The notes beneath the pieces were generated by a model, which had not been told where the DNA came from, searched no databases, and was given only the letters and a program-made list of their open reading frames with translations. A stretch of DNA of 64,000 nt from Carposina sasakii (lineage: Eukaryota; Arthropoda; Insecta; Lepidoptera; Carposinidae), in the NCBI GenBank assembly GCA_014607495.2, contig CP053163.1, positions 9,342,716 to 9,406,715 of the forward strand. The letters run 5' to 3'. The stretch's first letter is position 1, and the number at the start of each line of letters is the position of its first letter. Below are positions 12,957-23,197 of this stretch, one piece after another. The position numbers and the translations under genes are program-made.

Positions 12957-13190
12957 CTGGTGGACGCCAGCGACTTCGTCCGCGTGGACTGCAGAAAAAA
13001 CAAAATGTCGAAATCATCCGGGATAAAAATACTTTCCCCGGGATAAAAAGTAGCCTATGTGTTAATCCAGGGTGTCAGCTAACTCCATACCAAATTTTAT
13101 TAAAATTGCTCCAGCCGTTTTTATGTGAAAGAATAACAAACATCCATCCATCCGTCCATACTTACAAACTTTCGCGTTTATAATATTTTA
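12957..13190 (-). mobile_element. non-autonomous Helitron
   Basis: Full body in reverse, from ACAAACTTTCGCGTTTATAA at the right to a slightly mutated 3' end (CCAG for CTAG) at the left. Confidence 0.75.
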
Positions 13191-14350
13191 TAAGCTAGGC
13201 AAACATTTGACCGCCATCGTGCCTGATGTTACGCTAGCCTGCGTCTAGTATCCCGATGGTGAAAAGGGGCTGGTGGAACTGTATTGTGAAGTTCCCACGC
13301 ACACTCTCCAAAGTGTATCCTGTAAAACACTGACAAGGCAGCAATTTATTTTTATTTTTATTAGTAGGATAGGATGTGATAATGATGTTAGTTCCTGTAT
13401 GAACTTTACTAACTCGGTAATAAAGTCTTACTTCATTTCTACTCGCCAGATAATTTATACCTAGTCTTTATGAAACTTAAACTCCAGTTTAATTTTGAAA
13501 TTAAACGAAAATCCTCTTAACAATCCAATGCAAAGATATCTAGGAACAATCAGCACTATAAAGTTGGTTATGTTGGTAGTAGCATTGTTCAAGGAAAATA
13601 GTAGTTTATAAGCGACCGCCATTTTTATTTGAATTTGGCGCTAGCATCAATGTAATGTTAATAAGTTTTTTTCACATATTCATTTAGTTCCACCAGTCAC
13701 CAACTTTTATTCACATATTTATTTAGTCTAGTGTCTGTTCCAATTGCTACATTGTACATAAGTAGGGGCCAAAGAGTAGAAATTTTGGAGATTAATAAAT
13801 TGCTAGCAAAATAACGTATGCAGATTTTCCAGAAATGCAAAGATTCTATACATTTTATACTATTTAATTATTAACTAAGTCCGCACGAGTCTTTATGTTA
13901 AGCAATATGCTATTAACATGGCCCACATCTTCTCGGAGAATTGGAATGTACTCGTAGGTAAGTATTATTAATGATTTCAAATAATTTAAGATTTGTGCGT
14001 CATTCTTTGACGTAAAATGTGGTAATCGGTGAGCAGCCTGTTATATATTTTAATTTTTATATATTTTAATAATTAATTGATCTATAATATCTATTGCAAT
14101 TTACTAACATAGACATAAGATCTTGTAATACTAACAAACTACGGGGACATTTGTCTGCCATTTCTTTTTTATGAAGACGTTTTGCTTTTATCATACTAAT
14201 CCGGCAGCGCGGAACCACACTGAATTTATTTTTCGGTGAAAAGAAAAATATTTTGAGGAAAAACGGGTTTTTTCATCTGCTTTCACAGAGAAGATTTTCT
14301 TTTACTTTCGCGTATTATATCTAAGATCCAATTAATAATTCAGAAGTATT
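13191..14350. other. no recognisable feature
   Basis: AT-rich DNA between a Helitron and an RTE fragment. Confidence 0.55.
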
Positions 14351-14360
14351 ACTAAACAGG

Positions 14361-14780
14361 CTCAAGACTAAGGCTCAATTTGATCAGTGCGTTCTACCAG
14401 CCATGACTTACGGAGCCGAGACGTGGAACCTGACAGTGGGGCTGACTCACCGATTGCATGTCACTCAGAGAGCTGTGAAAAGGTCAATGCTCGGAATCTT
14501 GCTAATGGACAAAGCCCGAAAGATTATCTGGCAGAAGACCAAAGTGACAGACATAGTCTCGAAATGTAGCAGACTGAAGTGGCAGTGGGCAGGCCACATC
14601 TGTCGTAGAACCGATGGACGTTGAAGTAAGTGGGTTCTCGAATGGAGACCGCGCCTCGGCCAGATGAAGCGATGACTTAAAAAGGACGGCTGGTAGTGAC
14701 TGGATGGCAAAAACGGGAGATCGAGCCATGTGGCGTACTCTGGGGCAACATTGGACTGCAATAGGCTGGACACGACGATG
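14361..14780 (+). pseudogene. RTE-clade LINE, 5'-truncated C-terminal fragment
   Basis: The insertion is flanked by a perfect 10-bp duplication ACTAAACAGG (14351-14360 and 14781-14790). It encodes the C-terminal part of an RTE reverse transcriptase: LPAMTYGAETWNLTVGL, then KLKWQWAGHICRRTDGR-like sequence, followed by a stop and frame decay before the usual tail. Only about 420 bp of the element was inserted. Confidence 0.88.
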
Positions 14781-15063
14781 ACTAAACAGGTAAACAGGTA
14801 TTGAAGGTAAATTGTAAATAAAGAGAGTATGTATGTTGAAATATTGTAATGTCACGGAAATCTACATCTGGGGGCATGGCATTATATATCTACATTATAT
14901 AACTGAGGGCATGCCAATATGAGCCAAAAACAAAGCGCGGGACACTATATCTATATAGAGCGTAGAGTTAACACTACTTTTGACGGCAAAAAAGGAAGAT
15001 CTGTCAAATAAAATAAGGTATAGCCTCAGGTATAGCTTATTACTGCAGTGTGTACTGACTTTT

Positions 15064-15303
15064 GATGCCGCGTGGTGCCGGCAGAGTAGAGTTTGTACCA
15101 CCCCTGCCTGCCCGTGGGTATCGTACGAGGCGATTAAGGGTTTCCGGGAGGTGGGCATCAGCCCCGTAAATCACACTGCGGTCACCAACCCGCCTGCCCA
15201 GCCTGGTGACTATGGGCAAACACCCCCGTGGCAGTAGCCTTGTAGCGTGCCCTGGGGGAGGCCTACGTCCAGCAGTGGACTGCGATAGGCTGATGAAGAT
15301 ACC
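15064..15303 (+). mobile_element. SINE family C, complete copy
   Basis: About 240 bp, closely similar to the copy at 9486. It is flanked by an 11-bp duplication TAC(T/C)GACTTTT with one mismatch, ending at 15063 and 15310. Confidence 0.82.
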
Positions 15304-15646
15304 GACTTTTACATCTGGCTCCGTTATACTAAATACAGACTCTAAGATCTTTTTAAATTATGGTTACTCTAATTTTTGAACACTTCCATGTGTATGCACG
15401 TAACTAACTTCATGTCATTCTATCTTTTCATGCCTTACACCAAACACCAAAAGCACTTAATAGATTTAGAAGGGTAATAACTACGGTGTTAATAATTCAC
15501 AGTTTGCGCCGAGAACTAATGTGTTATTTACTCGTGTTCTGTCATTATTGTGTTCTAATTAAATTTTAATTGCGTGTTGTCGACACGCACTTGTGTTCGT
15601 ATTAATCAAGTAAACATATTACAAGCTCGTTACTTGGTCTAGTCCA

Positions 15647-15798
15647 GGGTTTTACTACTAGAGTACGTGTGCATCTTCTTCCGGGTATAACGTAAGAGTA
15701 AGCAAAAAAACTCAGCGGCGTTCTCTGAAGCGATCACCTAGCAACTTTTCACTGATTTACACGTGGCGGTATGCTGTCTCCTTTATAAACCTGCAATT
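15647..15798 (+). repeat. SINE-like family D, diverged
   Basis: A degraded copy recognisable from CTAGCAACTTTTCACTGATTT and the CCTGCAATTCC end. Confidence 0.5.
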
Positions 15799-16096
15799 CC
15801 AATAACGTTTATTATTAGAAAACCACCTCCAGATGTTCAAAATTTACCAGCAAAGACGGATCCGTGAACGAAACGCGATTTGAAACAATTTTTACTTACC
15901 GCTTGAGGTATAAATTTATTTAGCACGCAGCGGTGACGTGTCTGGCAGAATAGCATACATCTATTATACATATAATTTATTGAAAATTCGCACTGTGCTT
16001 CTACAGCGTTTCCGTTTTGGTTGCGTTGCAGCTGTAAGTTTTGAGAGAATTGGGGGCAGATGTTACAGGAAAATGCCGATAATTGGATTATTATAT

Positions 16097-16321
16097 TGTT
16101 AGATATGAAGAGGAGGGTACCACTGCGAAAACTATATAAACGCCAAAATGGCGTTTCTCGAGTTCACTCTTTTGTCAGCCGTCGGACGAGGCACACGTTT
16201 TTGCTCATTACATTGCGTTTTGTTATATTTGTTTAAAATTTTGTGTTAACGGTTTTTGTTTATTTCTGTTAGATCAATAAATTGTTTTTTTTTTATTAAA
16301 ACTCGCTTCTGATTACCAAAA
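16097..16321 (+). repeat. 5' LTR of the gypsy element
   Basis: The 225-bp LTR begins TGTTAG. The end is set where similarity to the 3' LTR stops, which is also where the primer-binding site starts and where the ATAT duplication fits. It ends in CCAAAA instead of the usual CA. TATATAAA at 16133-16140 is the likely TATA box, followed by a 7-bp hairpin (16139-16155). AATAAA at 16276-16281 is the likely poly(A) signal. Confidence 0.93.
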
Positions 16322-16335
16322 TCAGAAGTGGGATA
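16322..16335 (+). promoter_or_regulatory. primer-binding site, tRNA-Leu type, offset
   Basis: TCAGAAGTGGGAT directly follows the 5' LTR and is complementary to the acceptor/T-stem 3' part of animal tRNA-Leu(CAG), but lacks the first five bases (TGGTG) that would pair with the tRNA's terminal CACCA. The LTR end and primer site also form a 9-bp hairpin (CTTCTGATT / AATCAGAAG) with loop ACCAA. Confidence 0.75.
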
Positions 16336-16511
16336 ATAGAACACATTCCCACATACATCCTGGCACATAAAATTTGATCTAATTTTTAAAATATTTCGGT
16401 AATTTAAGTAACGAAATTCTGTACAATTTATTGTGACGTGATTATTGCGTTGCGTTTGTAAAAGTGTTTCAATCGGTGTGTGTTGTAAGGTAAGGTAGGT
16501 TGGTTATCGAA

Positions 16512-19500
16512 ATGGATCAAGCTGATCGCACGCGTTCGCGTAGTCGACACACTCCCGAATTAGTAGCACATCGGTTTCAAGATCGCCAACAAACTCGAAG
16601 GTCACGGTCGCGAGTTCGCAGTTCACGCGAGAAATACTCTCGAGATCGTGGATCAAGGGGTAGATGTTCACGTAGTCATTCGCGTTCTTACACGCCACGT
16701 ACACATCGTCGGTACACGAGAGATTTACGGTCTCGGGATCTGCGTTATCGGGGTAGACAGTCGCGTACTCGTTCTCGCAGCCACTCGCGTGAGTATTTGC
16801 CTAGGAACACGCGTGACCGTTCACGTAGTCACCTTCGTGACCAACCGTTACCCTCGCGGGCAGTACGGACACCTTCTAGGCCTCCTCCCCCTAGCAACAG
16901 CGATACCTGGAACACCGTATTGACGCGGCTGGAGGCACTGGAAAGAGGTTCGCATTTCCCAGCATCAGTCGCGCCTACTGTAGTGCAAGGAACCGAACAG
17001 ATCGTAGAGGCAATTCATTCATTGAGGTCCGTGAGTACTAACCATTATTATGTTTCGAATTTCGATCCCAGCATAAATGACGTCGATTCCTGGTTTAGTG
17101 AAGTTGATAGGGCCAAACTAGTTAACAAGTGGGACGATCGTGAATGTCTTTCTCGTATAGGCCATTGCTTAAAGGGTGATGCAAGATCCTGGCTCCATGA
17201 ATGGGTATCCAATGACCGAACGTGGACTAATTTTAAAATTGACTTCAAACCTTTGTGTGTCACTAAAATAGATTCTGCTGGTATTCTCTTTGAAATTCTT
17301 TCTACTAAATCCGACAAATATCAAACCTATGCCGAGTTTGCGCGTAAAATGTTGTTACGGTTACGTATTGTCAAAGGTATTAGCGAGGATTTAGTTACTG
17401 AGATAATCTTAAGAGGCATTACTGATCCACAAGTCAAAGCCACTGCGTCTAATGCCAATTTGAAACCATCAGATTTAGTCAATTATTTGTCCACTTTTGT
17501 TAAACCCGCTAAAAGTGTACCCTCGGTTTCTCACACAAATCGTCACCATTTCAAAAACAATAACAACAAGTCCGATGGCGTCAAAATACCATTTCGTACA
17601 GGCAAATGCTTTGAATGTGGTGACGTAGGTCATAAACAAATAATGTGTCCAAAGCGGTTAAAGCCGAGTACAACTACTACGCCATTATCGTCGCAATCGG
17701 GTTCTAGAGTAGATTCCAGTGTAGTGACATGCAGTTATTGTAAAAAGCGGGGTCACGATATTACAACATGCTATGCTAAACGCCGTGTTGAAGAACAAAA
17801 ACGCGTTCAAAATAATGTTAATTTTTGCTCGGCTCCGTTACACAAACGCACTGACATCGTTGTAGGTGTTATTCAAGGTATACCCGTTGACATTTTAATT
17901 GACAGTGGTGCCATTGGTGTGTCGTTAATTTCTTCCTCGGTTGTAAGTCATTTGTCATGCGCAAAGAAAACAATTGACCGTCAGATAAAGGGGGTAGGCG
18001 AGTCGGTTACTCAGATTGATTTTTATGTCACACTTACAATCGAATTAGAGGGTATTTCCTTAGAAGTCGACTTGCTTTTAGTACCAAAAGATTGCATGAA
18101 CGCACCGGTTATTATAGGTACAGATGTACTCAATAGGGACGGTGTTGTCTATATACGAACAAAAAATATTCAGCGTATTATTCGAGATTCCAATCCGCTA
18201 AAACTGTCTGCTGTGGAGTTGAATGCGCTTACAAATATTAAAACTTCATTAACTGGTGATGATTTGAATAAACTAAAAGAAATCCTCAATGTTTACGCGG
18301 AGCACATGATATCCGGTACCGCCACGTCTACTGTTAGCACGGGATGTATGCGCATTCAGCTCAATAGCAATGATCCCGTCAACTACCGCCCATACAAGAT
18401 GTCATACGACGAAAAGTTGAAGGTTCGTGAAATCATTAGTGATCTAATGTCCAAAGGTATTATACGCGAGTCGGAGTCACCTTACTCCAGTCCTGTTTTG
18501 TTAGTCAAAAAGAAAGATGGCTCCGACCGTATGTGTGTGGACTTTAGGGCACTAAATAAAGTTACGGTTAAGGATAAATATCCGCTCCCATTAATTGATG
18601 ATCACATCGATCGGTTAGGTAAGGCTACGTATTTCACGACGTTAGATATGGCTACAGGCTTCCACCAAATTCGATTAAATGATGATTCGGTACCACTTAC
18701 TGGCTTCGTGACGCCTGAGGGGCATTACGAATACCTGAAAATGCCCTATGGCCTTGCAAACGCACCCATTGTTTACCAGCGGATTATTAGTACAGCGCTC
18801 CGCGATTTTATAACTTCGGGACGCGTTGTAGTGTACATAGACGACTGCTTAATACTTTCTAAAACTATTGATGAGGGCTTACAAACGTTAAAAGAAGTTT
18901 TGTCAACATTGACCAAAGCAGGTTTCTCAATTAATTTTAAAAAGTGTTCTTTTATGTGTACAGAAATTGAATATCTTGGACGTGTTATTTCTAATGGAGA
19001 GGTTAAGCCCTCACCTGGTAAAATTCAAGCGTTAGTTAACTCTAGTCCTCCAAAAAACGTAAAGCAAGTACGTCAGTTTCTAGGCTTAGCTGGGTATTTT
19101 CGCAGATATATCAAAGGCTACTCCACTAAGACAGCATGTATAGCACAATTAACGCGCAAGGGAGTTCAGTTTAGTTGGGGAACAGAACAAGAAAGCGTTA
19201 GGCAAGAAATAATTACTATCCTGACTAACGCTCCTGTTTTGGCTATATTCGACCCGTGTTTACCTACCGAGGTCCACACGGATGCGAGTAGTTTGGGTTA
19301 TGGCGCCGTGTTATTACAAGCTTATGCAGACGGTACCAAGCGCGTAGTGTCTTACTACAGTCAAGTGACTAAGGGAGCTGAACCCAAGTACCATTCGTAC
19401 GAACTTGAGACCTTGGCTGTAGTAAAGGCGTTGAGACAGTTTCGTCATTTTCTGGTAGGCATGCATTTTACGGTAATCACGGACTGTAACGCTTTGAAAG

Positions 19501-20369
19501 CCACCCAAAGCAAGCGTGATTTATTACCGCGTGTGGCACGATGGTGGATCTACTTGCAAGATTTTAATTTCACAATCTCATACCGAAAAGGCGCCATGCT
19601 GCCACACGCGGACTATTTAAGTCGTAACCCCTGTAATTTTGTAAATAATATTGATAGGCCACGTAACTGGGCTCAGGTTGCTCAAGCAGGTGATGAGGAA
19701 ACTCGAAATATGATTCAAGCTTTAGAACAAGGGGACTTAGATGCATCACGCTATGTAATGAAAAATGATGTTCTTTATTATCGTTACGTCAAGATAGGAG
19801 AGGAGACACGGCTCCTCTGTTATATTCCAAGGGGCCAACGCTTAAGCCTTTTGCGCATTTTTCATGACGAACACAGCCATGTAGGTGTCGATAAAACTTT
19901 AGACCTTATACTTAGACACTTTTGGTTTCCGGGCCTTAGAGCCTTTGTTCGTAAGTATATCGGCCATTGTTTAGTGTGTATTGCCCATAAACGGGTCCCT
20001 CGTGCTCCGCTACAGCCTATTTCTTCCTGGCCTAAGCCAGATGTTCCATTTGACACGCTGCACCTCGATGCGTTAGGTCCGTTACCAGAGTCTAAGGGTT
20101 TTAAACACGTGATGCTGACTGTAGACGCTTTTACTAAGTACTGCTTGCTAACTCCTATTCGCTGTCAAGATTTAGAAGAGCTCAAACGTGTATGTCAAAT
20201 TGTTATTTCCTTATTTGGAACTCCTCGCCTAATAGTATCCGACCGGGGTCGAATGTTTGAGTCCTCTGGTTTCAAATCATGGATGCAAGTATTGGGAATA
20301 GAACTTCACCACATAACACCAGAAATGCATCATGCTAACGGGCAGGTGGAAAGATATGTTCGTACGTGA
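16512..20369 (+). CDS. gag-pol polyprotein, ends at a premature stop in integrase
   Basis: The first ATG is at 16512, giving 1285 codons before TGA at 20367-20369. Residues about 8-125 are extremely Arg/Ser-rich. Two CCHC zinc knuckles start at C366 and C407. The aspartic protease motif DSGA is at 464. The reverse transcriptase catalytic YIDD is at 775-778. The first RNase H Asp is at 924. Integrase has an HHCC zinc-binding region from about 1118, then catalytic D1186, D1244 and E1280, with 35 residues between the last two. The stop lies six codons after E1280, and the same frame continues beyond it. Gag and pol are one frame with no frameshift. A functional copy elsewhere would be expected to lack this stop. 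Confidence 0.95.
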   Translation: MDQADRTRSRSRHTPELVAHRFQDRQQTRRSRSRVRSSREKYSRDRGSRGRCSRSHSRSYTPRTHRRYTRDLRSRDLRYRGRQSRTRSRSHSREYLPRNTRDRSRSHLRDQPLPSRAVRTPSRPPPPSNSDTWNTVLTRLEALERGSHFPASVAPTVVQGTEQIVEAIHSLRSVSTNHYYVSNFDPSINDVDSWFSEVDRAKLVNKWDDRECLSRIGHCLKGDARSWLHEWVSNDRTWTNFKIDFKPLCVTKIDSAGILFEILSTKSDKYQTYAEFARKMLLRLRIVKGISEDLVTEIILRGITDPQVKATASNANLKPSDLVNYLSTFVKPAKSVPSVSHTNRHHFKNNNNKSDGVKIPFRTGKCFECGDVGHKQIMCPKRLKPSTTTTPLSSQSGSRVDSSVVTCSYCKKRGHDITTCYAKRRVEEQKRVQNNVNFCSAPLHKRTDIVVGVIQGIPVDILIDSGAIGVSLISSSVVSHLSCAKKTIDRQIKGVGESVTQIDFYVTLTIELEGISLEVDLLLVPKDCMNAPVIIGTDVLNRDGVVYIRTKNIQRIIRDSNPLKLSAVELNALTNIKTSLTGDDLNKLKEILNVYAEHMISGTATSTVSTGCMRIQLNSNDPVNYRPYKMSYDEKLKVREIISDLMSKGIIRESESPYSSPVLLVKKKDGSDRMCVDFRALNKVTVKDKYPLPLIDDHIDRLGKATYFTTLDMATGFHQIRLNDDSVPLTGFVTPEGHYEYLKMPYGLANAPIVYQRIISTALRDFITSGRVVVYIDDCLILSKTIDEGLQTLKEVLSTLTKAGFSINFKKCSFMCTEIEYLGRVISNGEVKPSPGKIQALVNSSPPKNVKQVRQFLGLAGYFRRYIKGYSTKTACIAQLTRKGVQFSWGTEQESVRQEIITILTNAPVLAIFDPCLPTEVHTDASSLGYGAVLLQAYADGTKRVVSYYSQVTKGAEPKYHSYELETLAVVKALRQFRHFLVGMHFTVITDCNALKATQSKRDLLPRVARWWIYLQDFNFTISYRKGAMLPHADYLSRNPCNFVNNIDRPRNWAQVAQAGDEETRNMIQALEQGDLDASRYVMKNDVLYYRYVKIGEETRLLCYIPRGQRLSLLRIFHDEHSHVGVDKTLDLILRHFWFPGLRAFVRKYIGHCLVCIAHKRVPRAPLQPISSWPKPDVPFDTLHLDALGPLPESKGFKHVMLTVDAFTKYCLLTPIRCQDLEELKRVCQIVISLFGTPRLIVSDRGRMFESSGFKSWMQVLGIELHHITPEMHHANGQVERYVRT

Positions 20370-20909
20370 TTGAACATGTTGCGTATCGAAGTCAACCACA
20401 GGAAACATGAGTGGGCAGATGAATTATGGCAGTTGCAACTAATTCTTAATATCACTCGCCAGAAAACCACACAAACGTCTGCCCTGAACCTGCTTATGGG
20501 CCACGAGAATGCAACACCTGCGATACGAGCTCTGGTGAGAGATGTTGCCCTGGAACCTTCCATCAACCGGGAATCGAGAAGAGAGATGACTAGGCATAGG
20601 ACGGCCGAGCTTTTATCAAGAAATCAGGCGTCAATGGACGCCCGTGTTAATAAAAACAGACATCAATATCGTGTGTTTCAGGAAGGTGATTTGGCTTTCG
20701 TGATTAAGTATGCCCAGTCATCGGGTAAACTTGATCATGGAATGCGTGGTCCGTATCGAGTGGTTCGAGTCCTTCCCCACGGCCGCTATGAGTTGAAGCT
20801 TGTAGCCGGGTCATATGGCAAGACGACCTACGCTGCCGCGCAGCATATGGTTCACTGGGGTGGAGAATGGACTCCCGAGTCATGCTCTGCCTTCTTTGAG
20901 GGTGAGTGA
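20370..20909 (+). pseudogene. integrase C-terminal part, in frame after the stop
   Basis: The 179 in-frame codons after the premature TGA continue the integrase: the rest of the core (about 60 residues), a connecting helix region, and a C-terminal module starting at FQEGDLAF with HGMRGPYRV, the GPY/F-type DNA-binding fold of gypsy integrases. As it stands it has no initiation context of its own and could only be made by readthrough. The frame ends at TGA 20907-20909, inside a candidate intron. Confidence 0.88.
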
Positions 20910-21313
20910 GTATGTGGTTTCTGTCGGTGTGGCGCACTTGTGATAGTGCGGCCACACGGCCTCTCTGTCATTGTGGTACATGATGTGTACCCATGACCTC
21001 GGAAGCTGGTCGGCTTTGCAAACCGATCAGTCGCCGTGAGGTGTGTGCTCACGGTGTTCTTTATTAAGCATGTGGTAATGGTTTAGCATGTATTTATCTA
21101 AATGATAACTAAGTGATCTAAAGCAGTAGTGTGTATGTAAACATGTTACAATTCTTTTATATAACCATTATGGTTCCACTTTAGAACGCTTATTATCACT
21201 CAAGGGACAGTTATCTACAGTGTGGTGTGGTATTAACATTAACTAACTATGTACTGTGGGAGAATATATAAGTCCCCTGTTTTCTGTTTGTCAACGCTGT
21301 TTTATTTTTACAG
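20902..21313 (+). other. candidate spliceosomal intron in the gypsy 3' region
   Basis: A consensus donor (GTGAGT, 20902-20907) overlaps the last pol codons. A strong acceptor (TTTTATTTTTACAG) ends at 21313, with a branch-like ACTAAC at 21242-21247. Removing the 412 nt would skip the 20907 stop and join the pol frame in phase to an open tail. Other hairpins lie inside, for example 20929-20956. No transcript evidence is available. Confidence 0.5.
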
Positions 21314-21447
21314 CCAATGACGATGACTGTTCTGACCAAGAGCAGGTTGAGCCAGTACACGGAGACCAAGAAGCAGGGCCTTTATCAAGACCACTCGAGC
21401 CACTATCACCGCCTTTGCAAAACCTGGATATGCCTATCCTGGACTAA
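21314..21447 (+). CDS. putative spliced C-terminal tail of pol
   Basis: An open stretch of about 44 codons starts at the candidate acceptor and ends at TAA 21445-21447, 57 bp before the 3' LTR. It is acidic at first (Asp/Glu/Gln-rich) and then proline/leucine-rich. No known domain is recognised. The alternative is a separate small product spliced from donor-like sites in the 5' leader (AAG/GTAAGG near 16490, AAG/GTAGGT near 16495). Confidence 0.4.
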
Positions 21448-21504
21448 CGGAGCCCATGCCTATCTACAAACCTGACGAGGACTTCAGGGTATCAGGAGAA
21501 GCCG

Positions 21505-21730
21505 TGTTAGATATGAAGAGGAGGGTACCACTGCGAAAACTATATAAACGCCAAAATGGCGTTTCTCGAGTTCACTCTTTTGTCAGCCGTCGGACGAGGC
21601 ACACGTTTTTGCTCATTACATTGCGTTTTGTTATATTTGTTTAAAATTTTGTGTTAACGGTTTTTGTTTATTTCTGTTAGATCAATAAATTGTTTTTTTT
21701 TTTATTAAAACTCGCTTCTGATTACCAAAA
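21505..21730 (+). repeat. 3' LTR of the gypsy element
   Basis: The 226-bp copy of the 5' LTR has one extra T in its terminal T-run. AATAAA is at 21684-21689. It is preceded by a short purine run (21493-21501) that may be the plus-strand primer. Confidence 0.93.
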
Positions 21731-21831
21731 ATATATTTTTCTAGCGAGCGTCAACCACTTCATCCCACGTGTCCTTTTCAATTCCTGATATTAAGTTTCG
21801 TGGAATTATTTCATATTGTCATAGTGTTAGG

Positions 21832-21942
21832 GTGCGGGACTTCACTAGAATACATCAGCTGTATCACCTTCCGTGCATGTCGTAAGACTCGACTAAGGAA
21901 TTCGTGTATTTTCTCAGGCAATAAGATAGAAACTTGTCACTA
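21832..21942 (+). repeat. SINE-like family D, partial
   Basis: Has CTAGAATACATCAGCTGTAT, the GTGCATGTCGTAAGACTCGA block and AACTTGTCACTATT. It lies just after the gypsy element. Confidence 0.6.
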
Positions 21943-22057
21943 TTATTTATATATCTTAAAAGAAATACTGGTATAATATGTTTTTTATATGAGTATAGTA
22001 TATACATATTTAGTAAAAAGCGGTTGTTTTAATATAACGGACATAGATATCGATATA

Positions 22058-22258
22058 GTCTTCAGAGTATTGCAGTCCACTGCTGGACGTAGGACTCCCC
22101 CAGAGCACTCCACAAGGTTTTTGCCCAAAGTCTCAACGCTGGGCAGGCGGGTTGGTGACCGCAGTGTGATTTTTGGACTATGTTGTCAGCAAGGGAGGCG
22201 CTGCTGCCCACCTCCCGGCAACTTTTGATCGCCTCGTACTATATCCACGGGCAGGCGC
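22058..22258 (-). mobile_element. SINE family C, minus-strand copy
   Basis: Reverse complement of the same family; the RTE-like tail is at the left (TGCAGTCCACTGCTGGACGT). I could not define a clear target duplication. Confidence 0.75.
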
Positions 22259-22350
22259 GACATATCGATTATCGATATCAGTTCTAATCAAATTATAACT
22301 GACCATGGGATTTAAAGAAGCGAAGAACGATTTTTCTCGACGTTGACAGA

Positions 22351-22580
22351 TCCTACTAGTGTTAGTAACACGAAAGTTTGTAAACAAGTATGGATGGATG
22401 TTTGTTACTCTTTACGTAAAAACGGCTGGAGCGATTTTAGTAAAATTTGGTATGAGTTAGCCGACACCCTGGATTAACTCATAGACTACTTTTTATCCCC
22501 GGAAAATATTTTTATCCCGGATAATTTAGACGTTTTGTTTTTCTGCAGTCCGCGCGGAAGAAGTCACGGGCGTCCACTAG
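22351..22580 (+). mobile_element. complete short non-autonomous Helitron
   Basis: The 230-bp unit starts TCCTACTAGTG and ends GGGCGTCCACTAG. It sits between A (22350) and T (22581), the Helitron target rule. This and the copies at 3571 and 12957 share one body. Confidence 0.82.
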
Positions 22581-22993
22581 TATAAAATATATCTGAACCC
22601 TCTATACGGATGTTTTGAGGACATTGTCCGCAACCGGAATTTCGGACCGAGCTCATGAACTATTGACACGTTATGTGTCAATCACGATACTGTTGACAGT
22701 TTGAGAACGAATTTATTTCTGCAATGATTGGGCGTTTTTCCATTATACCTACCTACCTCATTTTATTAAGAAGTAGAAATAACCAGAAAGATCGAAATAG
22801 GTTTTTTATTAGTTATAATACACAGTTTTGTATATTACTATCATTAATAGTTCCTAAAGAGTTTGTTGCTTAAACTTATTGCGTTTTGAAAAAAAAAAAG
22901 ACTTACATATACTCATACCCTTCGGGATCGATTGCTCTTTGAATACTTCACTTAGTAGCACCAAGCAAACAGGCACTTAATAAAATTATTTAC

Positions 22994-23197
22994 GAAATTA
23001 TTAATAAAGAAATGGAAAAAATTCCTCACCCGGGTGGGAATCGAACCCACGACCTCTGCATTCCGCGTGCCAGCGCTCTTATCACTGAGCCACCGGGTCA
23101 ATTACTCGGATGACGAATTTTACCATCTCTTTTTGAAATTACATTATTGGAAACGTTATTTTTCATCCCGATAGCTATACATAAGCCAAATCTCGGC
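22994..23197 (-). mobile_element. tRNA-like SINE family F
   Basis: On the minus strand 23099-23027 reads as a tRNA-like fold: GACCCGG acceptor, A-box TGGCTCAGTGA, B-box GGTTCGATTCC and CCGGGTG. Base 33 is not T and an anticodon-stem pair is broken. The flanking ~100 bp on the 5' side and ~30 bp on the 3' side are shared with 32606-32798. Confidence 0.7.

Larger units (their letters stand above)
16097..21730 (+). mobile_element. complete Ty3/gypsy LTR retrotransposon
   Basis: The 5.63-kb element has two LTRs that differ only by one T in a T-run, and it is flanked by ATAT target duplications (16093-16096 and 21731-21734). The order is LTR, tRNA-Leu-type primer site, gag-protease-RT-RNase H-integrase in one frame, a 3' region and LTR. 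The integrase-last order and DD35E core place it in Ty3/gypsy (Metaviridae). A tRNA-Leu primer site offset from the tRNA end suggests the Micropia/Mdg3-like group (inference). Near-identical LTRs indicate recent insertion. One in-frame stop interrupts integrase, and no env-like glycoprotein is visible. Confidence 0.96.

Noticed and set aside
16500..16511. Start of gag at the TTG before the ATG
   Set aside because: The frame is open upstream, but the first ATG at 16512 is the plausible start in a eukaryote.
21456..21644. 62-codon ORF across the gypsy 3' LTR start
   Set aside because: It runs from the element's end into the LTR promoter and TATA box; the same stretch in the 5' LTR lacks the upstream part.
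23027..23099. True tRNA gene
   Set aside because: The cloverleaf lacks T33, has a broken anticodon stem, and is part of a dispersed SINE with shared flanks.
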